A DNA stretch of 62,089 nt from Bacteroidales bacterium (lineage in GTDB: Bacteria; Bacteroidota; Bacteroidia; Bacteroidales; JAADJA01). The stretch is taken from positions 1-62,089 of the forward strand of contig JADHVR010000011.1 in assembly GCA_016783885.1 (NCBI GenBank). Direction: 5' to 3'. This document shows positions 51,040 through 60,620 of the stretch, in pieces. Each line of letters opens with the position of its first letter. The stretch's first letter is position 1. The position numbers were made by a program, and so were the translations under genes. The notes below the pieces were generated by a model, which worked only from the letters and a program-made list of their open reading frames with translations, was not told the origin of the DNA and did no database searches.

Positions 51040-51891
51040 TTAAAATTCCCAAAGTTGGTGTTCATATTCAAACAGCTCGTTTTTTATTCTTTCAGCTTCC
51101 AAAAGGGCATCCATTCCTGATGCGTAATCAGTGATTTCTCTGTTATAAACATTTTCTTCTTTATAAACATAGCTGCCGAACATCCTTTTCCAAAATACTT
51201 CATCGTAAGTTCGTCTTTCCGCTCCATTTTTTCTATTAAATACTTCTGCCTGGGCAAATATCGGTCTTGCTTCCGGGAAATAGATCCAGAACATATCTTC
51301 AAATCCGAATTGATTTCCATCATCGTCATAAAGATTCCTGACCGGACAAATCCCAAGAATACGAACATCCATAACAGATCTTTGTTTATCAAAAAACCAA
51401 TCTTCCTTTAATTTGATCCTTTGTACTTCAGTTGGGTCAAAGTCTTCTACTACCACTTCATATCTTAAAATTCTCTGTGGATTTTCCGGATCAAAAATAG
51501 GTACCGTATCGGTCCCTGTGAATTTTTTTTCAATTTCCTGATAAGTTAAAGGAACTAAAAACTGGTCGTCATTGGGATCATACGCAGTTATAGACCCTTC
51601 CCGAATGGCATCCATTATTGTTGTCATAAAATTCTTCCATCCTTTCTGAGGTGTTTCGGGGTAATAAAAAGGAAGGTTCATCTTTTGTCGTAAATCAATG
51701 ATTCGCCATATTCTTTTTTTCCAAACAACATCAGCTTCCCTGACAGGATAATAAGGTATAGGTTTTTTATCCAAAAGGTTTATCTCATCACATACACCAT
51801 CACGCGGACTGTCAAGAATCTGAGCAGTTGACAGGGTATTAATCCCAAAGAAAATACCAACCATTAACAGTATGCTTACTATTGTTTTCAT
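51040..51891 (-). CDS. gldN: T9SS periplasmic ring protein GldN/PorN
   Basis: A 283-residue exported protein (signal peptide ending NTLSTAQ). It contains the GldN patterns DVVWKKRIWRIIDLRQKMNLPFYYP, AYDPNDDQFLVPLTYQEI, EDWFFDKQRSVMDVRILGICPVR, MFWIYFPEARPIF and RTYDEVFWKRMFGSYVYKE. With the lipoprotein GldK it forms the ring on the periplasmic side of the outer membrane. It is the last gene of the cluster, 27 bases past gldM. Confidence 0.95.
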   Translation of the reverse strand: MKTIVSILLMVGIFFGINTLSTAQILDSPRDGVCDEINLLDKKPIPYYPVREADVVWKKRIWRIIDLRQKMNLPFYYPETPQKGWKNFMTTIMDAIREGSITAYDPNDDQFLVPLTYQEIEKKFTGTDTVPIFDPENPQRILRYEVVVEDFDPTEVQRIKLKEDWFFDKQRSVMDVRILGICPVRNLYDDDGNQFGFEDMFWIYFPEARPIFAQAEVFNRKNGAERRTYDEVFWKRMFGSYVYKEENVYNREITDYASGMDALLEAERIKNELFEYEHQLWEF

Positions 51892-51918
51892 AAAATTTAT
51901 AAGTTAGTTTATTATTTT

Positions 51919-53517
51919 TTAGTTTATAGTAATATTAATAGATTCGATTTTACGAGGTCCTTCCGGTCCTCGTACTTTAATATCTTGAAAAAGAATCACA
52001 TCATTTTTTTTCAGATTTTGTATCTGGTCAACCATTTTTTGAGAGAACATTTGGTTTTCAGCCTTTTCGGTTGAAAAATAACCACCACCCTGCGGGATAA
52101 ACATGGTGAAAGAGGTTACTTTAAAATCATATTCAAAATCGACACCTTCAGGCAACTGACATAATAAAAACGGATTGGCAAGCATTTTTTTTGTTGAAAT
52201 TTTTCCATCAGAAATCCCGATGACTTTAGCAATAGGGTCAGGCAATCTTTTCACCCTGAATAATTGTTCACCCATGAATTTCCTTCCACCATTATCTTCA
52301 GCAAAAATCCTTATAGTAGTTTCATAAGCTTCAGGAGGAATGTTGCGTACAACCCACCCCTGGTCAGTTCTGACTATTCTTCCGGAAGTAATATCAGGCC
52401 GTATTTGTGCATCAGCTTTACCTGAAGCAGAAATTGATACGGGATTATCAACACCTCTGTAAAAAACGTTCATTTTGGTAGCAGAAATTGTAGCGGAAGG
52501 CTTGGCAACAATAAATTCACTTTTAAAATGATAATTAGTCGGAACACCCCATGGATTTTTTATCTGAACAATACCGGCATATTTTTTCGTCCCTTCGGTG
52601 CTTTGCGGCAATATTAATATCCCTTTCCCTTTATCTGTTTCTATTTTTTTTGCTAAATTGATTTTACCGTGAGGTAAAGTATCAGCTCCTTCTAAAACAT
52701 ATATATCAGGATGTTGTTTTGAATCATAAGCGGCAACAATAATCTCCGCACGATAATCATCACCCTGGAATATATAGTTGCTACTTGCAATTACTTTGGC
52801 ACTCACTTCATCAAACTTAAAGTCTTCTGCTGATATGGAGGAGTACAAATAATTAATAACGTTTGCTTCAGCATTATATATTTCAGCAATAAATTTATTC
52901 AGGATAGCAAGATCGGCTGCTAGAATGGTATGATAAAAATGATGCCTTGCCCAAGGTTGTGATTTCCCATCGGCATTTCTGTAATCACCATCTGTTTTAA
53001 GCCCCAAATCAAATCCTGCTCTGTCGTCTTCATCAACCAGCTTAATCATTTTCTCTTTATAAGTAGTAATGCTGTCTAATAAATTAGTTGCTTCACCTTT
53101 TTTTGTATCCGAACCAATGAAAAAATTCGTAGGTCTGTCAAAATTATCTTTTTTGTTAATATTATATAAACTAATTGTATCTGCTTCTTCTATCGAAATC
53201 CCTTCGGTAAGGGAAATAACTTTGGCTTTTAAGCCTTCGATGTAATTTACCAAACTGTCAGATAAAGATCTTGCAGTTTGTGCTTGTTCCCAATATTTAC
53301 CAACTTTTTTAGGATTAATAGTATATTGTGCTTCAAAGTCAGTAAAGATTTCATCAACTTTAAGGGAAAACTGTTCAGTCGTAGTTTCCATACTTTCATT
53401 TACAACAAGAAAAGCACTTAAAATTTCCCTTGATACATTCAGTGCCAATAGAGCAGTCAGTACCAGGTACATCATGGCTATCATCTTCTGCCGCGGGGTT
53501 TCCTTATATCCGGCCAT
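51919..53517 (-). CDS. gldM: T9SS motor protein GldM/PorM
   Basis: A 532-residue protein with a single N-terminal membrane helix (MIAMMYLVLTALLALNVSREILSAF) and a long periplasmic part of four domains. It opens with GYKETPRQKMI, the typical start. With GldL it forms the proton-driven motor that powers type IX export and gliding; the dimeric periplasmic arm reaches the GldK/N ring. It follows gldL with a 44-base gap. Confidence 0.95.
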   Translation of the reverse strand: MAGYKETPRQKMIAMMYLVLTALLALNVSREILSAFLVVNESMETTTEQFSLKVDEIFTDFEAQYTINPKKVGKYWEQAQTARSLSDSLVNYIEGLKAKVISLTEGISIEEADTISLYNINKKDNFDRPTNFFIGSDTKKGEATNLLDSITTYKEKMIKLVDEDDRAGFDLGLKTDGDYRNADGKSQPWARHHFYHTILAADLAILNKFIAEIYNAEANVINYLYSSISAEDFKFDEVSAKVIASSNYIFQGDDYRAEIIVAAYDSKQHPDIYVLEGADTLPHGKINLAKKIETDKGKGILILPQSTEGTKKYAGIVQIKNPWGVPTNYHFKSEFIVAKPSATISATKMNVFYRGVDNPVSISASGKADAQIRPDITSGRIVRTDQGWVVRNIPPEAYETTIRIFAEDNGGRKFMGEQLFRVKRLPDPIAKVIGISDGKISTKKMLANPFLLCQLPEGVDFEYDFKVTSFTMFIPQGGGYFSTEKAENQMFSQKMVDQIQNLKKNDVILFQDIKVRGPEGPRKIESINITIN

Positions 53518-53561
53518 TCTTTTTTTCTGTTTTAATTCCTGATTAAAAGTTTATTTAAATT

Positions 53562-54740
53562 CTAACTTTCTGTTTTAACATTCATTGCTGAAAGCATATT
53601 GCTGTAAACTGTATTAAGTGCAGCCACTTTTTCAGACAAATTACCAAGTTCTTCATTATATTTGATGGTCTTGTCGGCTGATTCGTTCAGTTTGTTCAGG
53701 AATTCATCCAGAGTGTTTTTAAGTTTAGCCGTAGTTTCAACCTGCTCAGAAGTACCCTGTAACTGATTTTGAAAAATGTTGTTCAGTGCAGATATATTCT
53801 CCTTGTATTTAGATGTATTTTCAATAGAACTGTTGAGATTGCTGACAAATTTCTCAAACGTTTCCTGAAGTTTATTTGAAGATTCTGTTTGTAAGTTTGA
53901 ATTTTGCAATTGCATTTCATAAGCTGCATTCAGCGAAGCAAGGTTTTGAGATATTTTATTTAATTGGTCTCCGTAATTATTTTCTTTTAAAGTGGTAAAA
54001 TCAAGAGCTTCCGCTGATTTTGATAAAAGTTCTGATGATTTATTATAGTTTTGAGCCAGTTGATTTGCCGATTGAGTTGCAGCTTTAACACTTTCGGCAA
54101 AACTTCCTGTTGCAGCAAGGTCATTTTTAATCGATTCTGAAGCCTGCGAATATATTTTTGATAATCCGGATGCAGAATCTGATGCATTCTTAATAGAATT
54201 ACGATAGTTTTCTGATATTGAAATATCATTATTAATGGTTTCAGCTTGTTTATTATAAGATTTAGATAAGGAACCAACAGATTGAGATGCATTTTTTACC
54301 TTTTCGGTAAATTCATTTGTGGCAATTGAAGCATCTGTTATATCGCTTAATTTGTTTGTGTTATCACTCAGGTTTCTTAATCCTTGTCCGAGACTTTCTA
54401 TTAGCTTAGGTCCAATTTTTGCATTGGCAAGCATCTTGTCCAAATCTTCAGCACGTCCTTCCGTTTTATCTTCTTCAATTTCTGCTGATATACCATGGTA
54501 CATTCCTGCAAGTTCGGGATAAACCATGCTCCAGTCGGGTTCAACATGAGGTGGTTCAAAAGCTGAGAAGAAAAATATTATAGCCTCTGTACCAAGACCA
54601 AAAATCAACATAATATCAGCACCCGCATAGTGATTGATCTTAAAAAGCGCTCCGAGAATAACAAGGGAAGCTCCCCAGCCGTAAAGCTTTGCCATGAAAT
54701 TTCTAAACCCTCTGCTCTTAACAATATTATCTAATCCCAT
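53562..54740 (-). CDS. gldL: T9SS motor protein GldL/PorL, extended form
   Basis: A 392-residue inner-membrane protein. Two membrane helices lie at about residues 15-36 and 40-60 (KLYGWGASLVILGALFKINHYAGADIMLIFGLGTEAIIFFFSAF), with the Glu in the second helix (GTEAII) that is essential for the motor. The usual GldL is about 215-310 residues. Here the cytoplasmic tail after about residue 110 carries many helical repeats of about 36 residues (NASQSVGSLSKSYNKQAE, NASDSASGLSKIYSQASE, AATQSANQLAQNYNKSSE and related), so it is an extended coiled-coil form. It is cotranscribed with gldK and gldM. Confidence 0.93.
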   Translation of the reverse strand: MGLDNIVKSRGFRNFMAKLYGWGASLVILGALFKINHYAGADIMLIFGLGTEAIIFFFSAFEPPHVEPDWSMVYPELAGMYHGISAEIEEDKTEGRAEDLDKMLANAKIGPKLIESLGQGLRNLSDNTNKLSDITDASIATNEFTEKVKNASQSVGSLSKSYNKQAETINNDISISENYRNSIKNASDSASGLSKIYSQASESIKNDLAATGSFAESVKAATQSANQLAQNYNKSSELLSKSAEALDFTTLKENNYGDQLNKISQNLASLNAAYEMQLQNSNLQTESSNKLQETFEKFVSNLNSSIENTSKYKENISALNNIFQNQLQGTSEQVETTAKLKNTLDEFLNKLNESADKTIKYNEELGNLSEKVAALNTVYSNMLSAMNVKTES

Positions 54741-54800
54741 AATTAATTATTATAAAATTTAACTTAATGATTTTACACTCAAATTTATTTTATTCTATCA

Positions 54801-56165
54801 TTATTTTTTATATATATGCGAGGCTTTTGCAGGATTATCATCTTTTTGCCTGCCAAGGAAAGGCTCAACACACCTGAAACCGATATATGATTTTGCAGTA
54901 TCCTGATATTCATAAGTACGAGACGTAACTTGCATATAATATCCGATATCTTTCCATGAACCACCTCTTACAACTTTTCTTTTTAGAATAGGCGGGTCAT
55001 TGTCTTCAGCGTTGTATTGATAATGGGGGTTGAGATCCCAGGTAAAATTATATGATGACTCGTCAAATGCATCGCCGATCCATTCAGCAACATTTCCTGC
55101 CATATCATAAAGACCCCAGTCATTAGGAGGATAGTGAGCAACGATGATTGGAGTTGCCCCTCCATCATCGGTATAATTTCCTCTTATGGGTTTATAGTTA
55201 CCCAGGAAACAACCTTTGTCATTTTTTGTATATGGACCTCCCCAGGGATATGGGTTATAGTCATGTCCGCCTCTGGCTGCCCATTCCCATTCAGCTTCTG
55301 TTGGTAAGCGGTAATCATGAATGCTGGCTTCTCCTTTTTTACGTGCAAGGTATCTGTTTTTCAATTGTGTTCTCCAAACACAAAATGCTGTTGCCTGACA
55401 CCAGTTTACACCGACAACAGGATAGTTGTCATAGGCTGGATGCCAAAAATATTTTTGGGCCAGAGGTTCATTAAACGAATATGAATAATCAAATAACCAT
55501 ACGAGTGTGTCAGGGTAAACATTGATTATTTCTTTCCTGACATAAACTGACCTGTCTTGCAAGCCCTGAGGACGGTTTGCCAATGCTCCGGCTTCAGAAT
55601 TTCCATCTTGTGAGAAATCTTTTTTTGCCGCAGCTCTTATATCAACCCAATAATACTCATAATTAAGTTTCCTTGTATCGATTTCTTTTTTTCTGAAATA
55701 TCTTTCATGTTCAGGAAGGAAAAGCTCTTCCAGTACTTCTTTTTCTTCTTCGCCATGCCAGTCAATCTTTTTATCCCAGTTTAAGTAAGGAGGATCATAG
55801 ATTTCACCTGTTTTTCTATTTTCCTCAATAAGGTAATCTTCGGGTAAGATATCTCCTAACAATACTCTGGCTATTGAATCTCTAACCCAATAAACAAACT
55901 CTCGGTATTCATTATTGGTAATTTCCGTTTCATCCATATAAAAGGCAGAAATAGTAATTGTTTTGGGTTGATGAACGTGTGCGTAAGCAGCATCCTCCTC
56001 TCCGGCACCCATTGTATAACTGCCTAATGGAATATAAGCCATTCCAAAAGGAGTAGGCTGATAATAAGGTTTTCTGTTTTGTACACCGATAAGTTCACCA
56101 TTTCCCGAACTACCACAGCTACCTAAAATAAGTAATGCGACCAAATAAAAAAGAATCCTTTTCAT
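54801..56165 (-). CDS. gldK: T9SS lipoprotein GldK/PorK
   Basis: A 454-residue lipoprotein; the signal ends at LGSCGSSG. The rest is a formylglycine-generating-enzyme-like (FGE/SUMF1) domain: FGMAYIPLGSYTMGAGEED, FYMDETEITNNEYREFVYW, NYPVVGVNWCQATAFCVWRT, LPTEAEWEWAARGG and WGLYDMAGNVAEWIGD, with WKDIGYYMQVTSRTYE near the end. GldK lacks the enzymatic role and forms the outer-membrane ring with GldN. It starts 76 bases past the porP stop. Confidence 0.95.
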   Translation of the reverse strand: MKRILFYLVALLILGSCGSSGNGELIGVQNRKPYYQPTPFGMAYIPLGSYTMGAGEEDAAYAHVHQPKTITISAFYMDETEITNNEYREFVYWVRDSIARVLLGDILPEDYLIEENRKTGEIYDPPYLNWDKKIDWHGEEEKEVLEELFLPEHERYFRKKEIDTRKLNYEYYWVDIRAAAKKDFSQDGNSEAGALANRPQGLQDRSVYVRKEIINVYPDTLVWLFDYSYSFNEPLAQKYFWHPAYDNYPVVGVNWCQATAFCVWRTQLKNRYLARKKGEASIHDYRLPTEAEWEWAARGGHDYNPYPWGGPYTKNDKGCFLGNYKPIRGNYTDDGGATPIIVAHYPPNDWGLYDMAGNVAEWIGDAFDESSYNFTWDLNPHYQYNAEDNDPPILKRKVVRGGSWKDIGYYMQVTSRTYEYQDTAKSYIGFRCVEPFLGRQKDDNPAKASHIYKK

Positions 56166-56241
56166 ATTAATAGCTGATTTTATTCAATTGTAATATAATA
56201 TTTAATTTTTTACTTTATAATAAATTTATAGTTTCGTTTTT

Positions 56242-57219
56242 TTACAAGAACCTTGTGTTCTTATAACTTCTTCTACCCTTATCAATTTCAATTTTAAAAC
56301 AATAACCAATCATTACTTCATGGCTTCCACTGCTGCCTATTTTCGATGTTGGTATTGTGTATGCATAACCAATTCTAACATCCTTTACTTTCAGTCCGAT
56401 TAAAACCGAAAGAGGATCCACTGTTCTAATTATGCTATAACTAACGCCACCCCATACTTTATTATTGTATTTAAGAAGTGCTGCAATATCAAATTGCGTT
56501 TTTACGCCATCAGATTTAACTAAAATCGAAGGATCAATCTCGAAAGACGGATTATTCGGAAATAAAAATTCGTATCCTGCCGAAAGATAGTAATGCCTTT
56601 TGGTTTTATATGCCAAAATATCAGCTGGTGATTCTGATTCGGATAAGCGTTGTGTTGACAGTCCGACATAAAACTTATTAGGTACAACGTAATGCAATCC
56701 GAATCCCAAATCGAGCAGCATATCGCTTTCATCACTTTTATCCATTAAGATTGGATCGTCCTGTTGATTAGCTCCATCAATTAATTTATTAAAGTCGATA
56801 CTTCCGTTAATAAATCCTACCTGGATTCCAATTCCAAGATTACCCATTCCAATATCAGTACGGTATGCATATATCAATTTTACACCTATTTCTTTGGAAT
56901 ATCCAAGCTTATCCTGATAAACAACAGCTCCAATACCACCATGTAGTATATTTAAAGGGGAATGAATGCCAAACAGATATGTTTCGGGTGCTACATTATC
57001 TCCTGTTTCAGTATCTTTAAATCCTATCCATTGTTGACGGGCTATACCTGTTGCACAAATAGCGTTTATGCTTCCGGCAAAACCGGGATTAATAGATAAA
57101 TTATTGAACATATTGTGCGCATAATGTGCCTCTTGCTGAGCATTTATTATACACACCGGCAAAATCATTACTATAAAAAATACTGCCCTTATATGTATTT
57201 TCATCTGAAAATATTCCAT
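56242..57219 (-). CDS. T9SS outer-membrane protein PorP/SprF family
   Basis: A 325-residue outer-membrane beta-barrel protein. It shows QQEAHYAHNMFNNLSINPGFAGS, IARQQWIGF, GVGAVVYQDKLGYSKE-like and SLGFGLHYVVPNKFYVGLSTQRLSE patterns and the VMIGYCFKI ending, all typical of PorP/SprF. ATG 57204 (MKIHIRAVFF) gives a better signal peptide than the ATG at 57219. PorP/SprF proteins bridge cargo or SprA to the motor ring. As the first gene of the gldKLMN series it is the usual neighbour. Confidence 0.93.
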   Translation of the reverse strand: MEYFQMKIHIRAVFFIVMILPVCIINAQQEAHYAHNMFNNLSINPGFAGSINAICATGIARQQWIGFKDTETGDNVAPETYLFGIHSPLNILHGGIGAVVYQDKLGYSKEIGVKLIYAYRTDIGMGNLGIGIQVGFINGSIDFNKLIDGANQQDDPILMDKSDESDMLLDLGFGLHYVVPNKFYVGLSTQRLSESESPADILAYKTKRHYYLSAGYEFLFPNNPSFEIDPSILVKSDGVKTQFDIAALLKYNNKVWGGVSYSIIRTVDPLSVLIGLKVKDVRIGYAYTIPTSKIGSSGSHEVMIGYCFKIEIDKGRRSYKNTRFL

Positions 57220-57370
57220 GTTAAAAAAGTTCGCTAAATTAAAAAAAAATTAATACCAAAACAACAGGGCTGCAAATTACCTGTATTTAAAGCGCACAGA
57301 TAATTTGAATATTAACGTTATAAATTGATTGTTAGTCTTTAACAAAATTAATTATTTAAATTATCCTTAT

Positions 57371-57382
57371 GTCTTGCAAGAC
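57371..57382. promoter_or_regulatory. Perfect 12-base palindrome between porP and the YitT gene
   Basis: GTCTTGCAAGAC is a perfect palindrome, 150 bases from the porP start and 132 from the YitT-type start. It could be an operator for one of the two divergent units. A near -7 box TACTTTCG is at 57464-57471 on the plus strand. The 295-base gap holds no gene. Confidence 0.3.
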
Positions 57383-57514
57383 AGCTATTATGTTGAAAAA
57401 GTTGCTTTTATATATAAATTATCTTCAAATATAACTTTTTTCTGTGAGAATAAAATAAAAGATTACTTTCGCAGCCTTTTAAAAACGAATTATTTAACGT
57501 AAAGTACTAATATC

Positions 57515-58408
57515 ATGTCATTTATAGTTAAAGAGAAATTATTTTCTAAAAAGTGGTTTATTGCATACAGCCTTATAATTATCGGGTCGTTTATATTAGC
57601 TTCGGGTTTTGTATTTTTTATCACTCCGTATAAGATAGTCCCGGGAGGTGTTTACGGAATATCAATTGTATTACATTATTTACTTGGGACACCCGTAGGT
57701 TTAATGGCATTGTGTTTTGATATTCCGCTTACATTGATCGGAATTAAAATATTAGGACCCCGGTTTGGTATAAAAACAGTTATCGGATTTGTACTAACCG
57801 CAGTCTTTGTTGATGGATTAGCTTATTTTTGGGGAGAAAACCCGTTAGTGGAGGATGATGCATTGCTATCTTCCATTTTTGGCGGTGTATTAATGGGTTT
57901 AGGGCTGGGCCTGATATTTAAAGCAAAAGCAACTTCAGGCGGGTCGGATGTTGTTGCGATGATCATTGGTAAATACACAAAGCTTCCGCTCGGACAATTA
58001 TTGATAGCCGTCGATTCTGTTATTGTTATATTTGGATTGATTGCATTTCAGGATTGGAAAATACCATTGTATTCGTTATTGGTTATCTTTATTACGGGAA
58101 GAGTAATAGATGTTGTGCTGCAAGGTATCAGTTATGATAAATCATTATTTATCGTATCGGAGAAACCACAGGAATTGCGTGATAAGATCATTAATGACCT
58201 GAACAGGGGAGGTACTTTTATTCAGGGAAAAGGTATGTACAACGGAAATGAAAGAACCATTATATATACTGTTGTTAATCGCAGGGAACTTGCCATACTG
58301 CAGGAATTTATTAATAGGGTTGACCCCAGGGCATTTATGACTGTAATTAATGCCAATGAAATTATCGGGAATGGATTTAAATCGTTAAATGATAAATTTT
58401 CTGAGTAA
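57515..58408 (+). CDS. YitT-family membrane protein with DUF2179 domain
   Basis: A 297-residue protein with about five membrane helices in the first 200 residues (FIAYSLIIIGSFILASGFVFFI, GVYGISIVLHYLLGTPVGL, then GGVLMGLGLGLIFKAKATSGGSDVVAMII) and a C-terminal soluble DUF2179 domain (SEKPQELRDKIINDLNRGGTFIQGKGMYNG, RAFMTVINANEIIGNGF). The family is of uncertain function, perhaps transport. It diverges from porP. Confidence 0.9.
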   Translation: MSFIVKEKLFSKKWFIAYSLIIIGSFILASGFVFFITPYKIVPGGVYGISIVLHYLLGTPVGLMALCFDIPLTLIGIKILGPRFGIKTVIGFVLTAVFVDGLAYFWGENPLVEDDALLSSIFGGVLMGLGLGLIFKAKATSGGSDVVAMIIGKYTKLPLGQLLIAVDSVIVIFGLIAFQDWKIPLYSLLVIFITGRVIDVVLQGISYDKSLFIVSEKPQELRDKIINDLNRGGTFIQGKGMYNGNERTIIYTVVNRRELAILQEFINRVDPRAFMTVINANEIIGNGFKSLNDKFSE

Positions 58409-58494
58409 ACTGACACCGAACAAGAATACGAGAAAATTGAGACACACTTAACTTATAGCCAAATAATTAATTAATGTTATATTTGTCCGTACGG

Positions 58495-58511
58495 ATGCGT
58501 TTCAGTATAAT
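58495..58511 (+). promoter_or_regulatory. 17-base motif shared with 46924-46940
   Basis: The exact copy of ATGCGTTTCAGTATAAT found upstream of the cargo paralogue at 46952. A -7 box TACTTTTG (58516-58523) follows within a few bases and TTTG lies at 58482-58485. Confidence 0.35.
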
Positions 58512-58553
58512 TTGATACTTTTGTGCTTTAGATCTATTTTAAAATTATAAACT

Positions 58554-58763
58554 ATGCAGCATTTAAAATATACTTGCCCTAAATGTGGGAATAAACAATT
58601 TGAGACCGGTGAAATGAGGGCTACCGGCAGTTTTGTTACAAAACTCTTTAATATTCAGAACCGAAAATTTACCACTGTTAGCTGTACACGCTGTAAGTAC
58701 ACTGAATTTTTTGCCGCTTCGAGTAATCAATTGGGAAATATTTTGGATTTCTTTACTAATTAA
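58554..58763 (+). CDS. Zinc-ribbon protein (nucleic-acid-binding type)
   Basis: A 69-residue protein with two Cys-x-x-Cys knuckles: YTCPKCGNKQF near the N-terminus and SCTRCKYTEFF near the C-terminus, which together bind one zinc ion. This is the small ribbon family annotated as DUF2082 or nucleic-acid-binding zinc ribbon. No partner is known. It lies 54 bases before glyQS and could share its transcript, but glyQS has its own -7 box. Confidence 0.82.
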   Translation: MQHLKYTCPKCGNKQFETGEMRATGSFVTKLFNIQNRKFTTVSCTRCKYTEFFAASSNQLGNILDFFTN

Positions 58764-58806
58764 GATTTAATTAAGATTTAAATTTAAGTCATTTCAAAAT
58801 TCTTCT

Positions 58807-58814
58807 ACTTTTGC
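58807..58814 (+). promoter_or_regulatory. -7 box of glycyl-tRNA synthetase, 3 bases before the start codon
   Basis: TACTTTTG is an exact TAnnTTTG match. The ATG is at 58818, so the predicted start of transcription falls on or next to the A of the ATG. The -33 region has TTTAAG at 58783-58788 as the best, imperfect, candidate. Confidence 0.5.
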
Positions 58815-58817
58815 ACC

Positions 58818-60344
58818 ATGGCAAATAACGAGGATAAATTCAGAAAGATCATTGCCCATGCTAAAGAGTATGGGTTTGTTTTTCAATCCAGTGAAATATA
58901 CGATGGATTGAGTGCCGTTTACGATTACGGACAGTATGGCGTTGAGTTGAAAAACAACATCAAGGATTACTGGTGGAAATCAATGGTTCAGTACCATGAG
59001 AATATTGTTGGTGTGGATGCTGCTATTTTTATGCATCCTGCCGTGTGGAAGGCTTCCGGGCATGTGGACGCGTTTAGCGATCCGATGATAGATAACAAAG
59101 ATTCCAAAAAGCGGTACAGGGCGGATGTTTTGGTTGAAGACCATATTGTTAAACTTGAAGGTAAGATACAAAAGGAAGTAACAAAGGCTGCAAAACGTTT
59201 TGGTGATTCTTTCGATGAAGAACAGTTTTCAAATACTAATCCCAGGGTACTTAGTAATAAAAAGAAAATCGAAGATATCAAGCAACGGCTTTATTCAGCC
59301 ATGAAGGATAAAAGACTGGGTGATGTAAAAACCCTGATTGAAGACCTCGGTATTGTTTGCCCTATATCCGGCTCACGAAACTGGACCGATGTACGCCAGT
59401 TTGACCTGATGTTTTCAACACGGATTGGTTCGCTGAGTGATGAGGCAAACGAGATTTATCTTCGTCCTGAAACAGCACAGGGTATTTTTGTGAATTACCT
59501 GAATATCCAGAAAACTGGCAGGATGAAAATCCCATTCGGCATTGCACAGATGGGTAAGGCTTTCAGGAATGAGATCGTGGCACGCCAGTTTATTTTCCGT
59601 ATGCGGGAGTTCGAACAAATGGAGATGCAGTTTTTTGTACGTCCGGGAGATGAAATAAAGTGGTTCGATTACTGGAAGGAAGAACGTATGAAGTGGCACC
59701 TGGGAATGGGAATACCGCAGGAAAAATATAAATTCCATGAACACGAAAACCTGGCGCATTATGCCAATGCTGCCTTCGACATCGAGTTTGAATTCCCAAT
59801 AGGATTTAAAGAACTTGAAGGAATTCATTCAAGAACAGATTTTGACCTGAAATCTCATCAGGAATATTCGGGAAAGAAAATACAGTACTTCGACCCGGAA
59901 ATCAATGACAGTTATATTCCTTACGTTGTAGAAACTTCTATTGGTTTGGACAGGACTTTCCTTGCAGTTTTAAGTAATGCTTATACAGAAGAGAAACTTG
60001 AGGATGGCTCTGAAAGAATTGTAATGAAAATTCCTCCCTTCCTTGCACCCATCAAAGCAGCAGTTTTACCTTTGGTGAAGAAAGACGGATTGCCCGAAAA
60101 AGCAATGGAGATATTTGATAAGCTGAAATATAATTACATGTGCTTTTATGAAGAAAAGGATTCCATCGGAAAAAGGTACCGCCGTCAGGATGCTATCGGA
60201 ACACCTTATTGTTTCACGATTGACCACCAGACTTTTGAAGATAATACCGTTACCATCCGCGAAAGGGATTCAATGAAGCAGGACAGGATTGGAATTGACA
60301 GGATTTCTGAGATTATTTCGGAGCGGCTTAAATCAAATAAGTAA
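58818..60344 (+). CDS. glyQS: Glycyl-tRNA synthetase (alpha-2 type)
   Basis: A 508-residue class II synthetase that charges tRNA-Gly. It opens with RKIIAHAKEYGFVFQSSEIYDGLSAVYDYGQYG; motif 2 lies at FRNEIVARQFIFRMREFEQMEMQFF, and motif 3 at VVETSIGLDRTF. A C-terminal anticodon-binding domain follows (APIKAAVLPLVKK, RYRRQDAIGTPYCFTID). The start cannot move downstream without losing conserved residues, which is why the promoter position is notable. Confidence 0.98.
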   Translation: MANNEDKFRKIIAHAKEYGFVFQSSEIYDGLSAVYDYGQYGVELKNNIKDYWWKSMVQYHENIVGVDAAIFMHPAVWKASGHVDAFSDPMIDNKDSKKRYRADVLVEDHIVKLEGKIQKEVTKAAKRFGDSFDEEQFSNTNPRVLSNKKKIEDIKQRLYSAMKDKRLGDVKTLIEDLGIVCPISGSRNWTDVRQFDLMFSTRIGSLSDEANEIYLRPETAQGIFVNYLNIQKTGRMKIPFGIAQMGKAFRNEIVARQFIFRMREFEQMEMQFFVRPGDEIKWFDYWKEERMKWHLGMGIPQEKYKFHEHENLAHYANAAFDIEFEFPIGFKELEGIHSRTDFDLKSHQEYSGKKIQYFDPEINDSYIPYVVETSIGLDRTFLAVLSNAYTEEKLEDGSERIVMKIPPFLAPIKAAVLPLVKKDGLPEKAMEIFDKLKYNYMCFYEEKDSIGKRYRRQDAIGTPYCFTIDHQTFEDNTVTIRERDSMKQDRIGIDRISEIISERLKSNK

Positions 60345-60620
60345 TTACAAAAGTGCTTTAACTAAGTACTATTTTCTATTATTTAAATTTCCATCGCTTA
60401 AGTTTTTATAAACTTAGAAAGACGTAAAAGAACTATATTTAAAACTGAAAGGATTTTATTGTCAGTCTGTTTCATACATTTCGGAATTTGCACTCCAGAT
60501 ATTCATTTCATTCAGGCAATCAGAAGCTAAGGAAGTAAAAAAATTTCAAAGGATAAAAAAAGAGTAAGAATTAGTTGCAATTCGCAAAACGTCTGTAGTA
60601 ATTTTGAAAAAAATACATAT

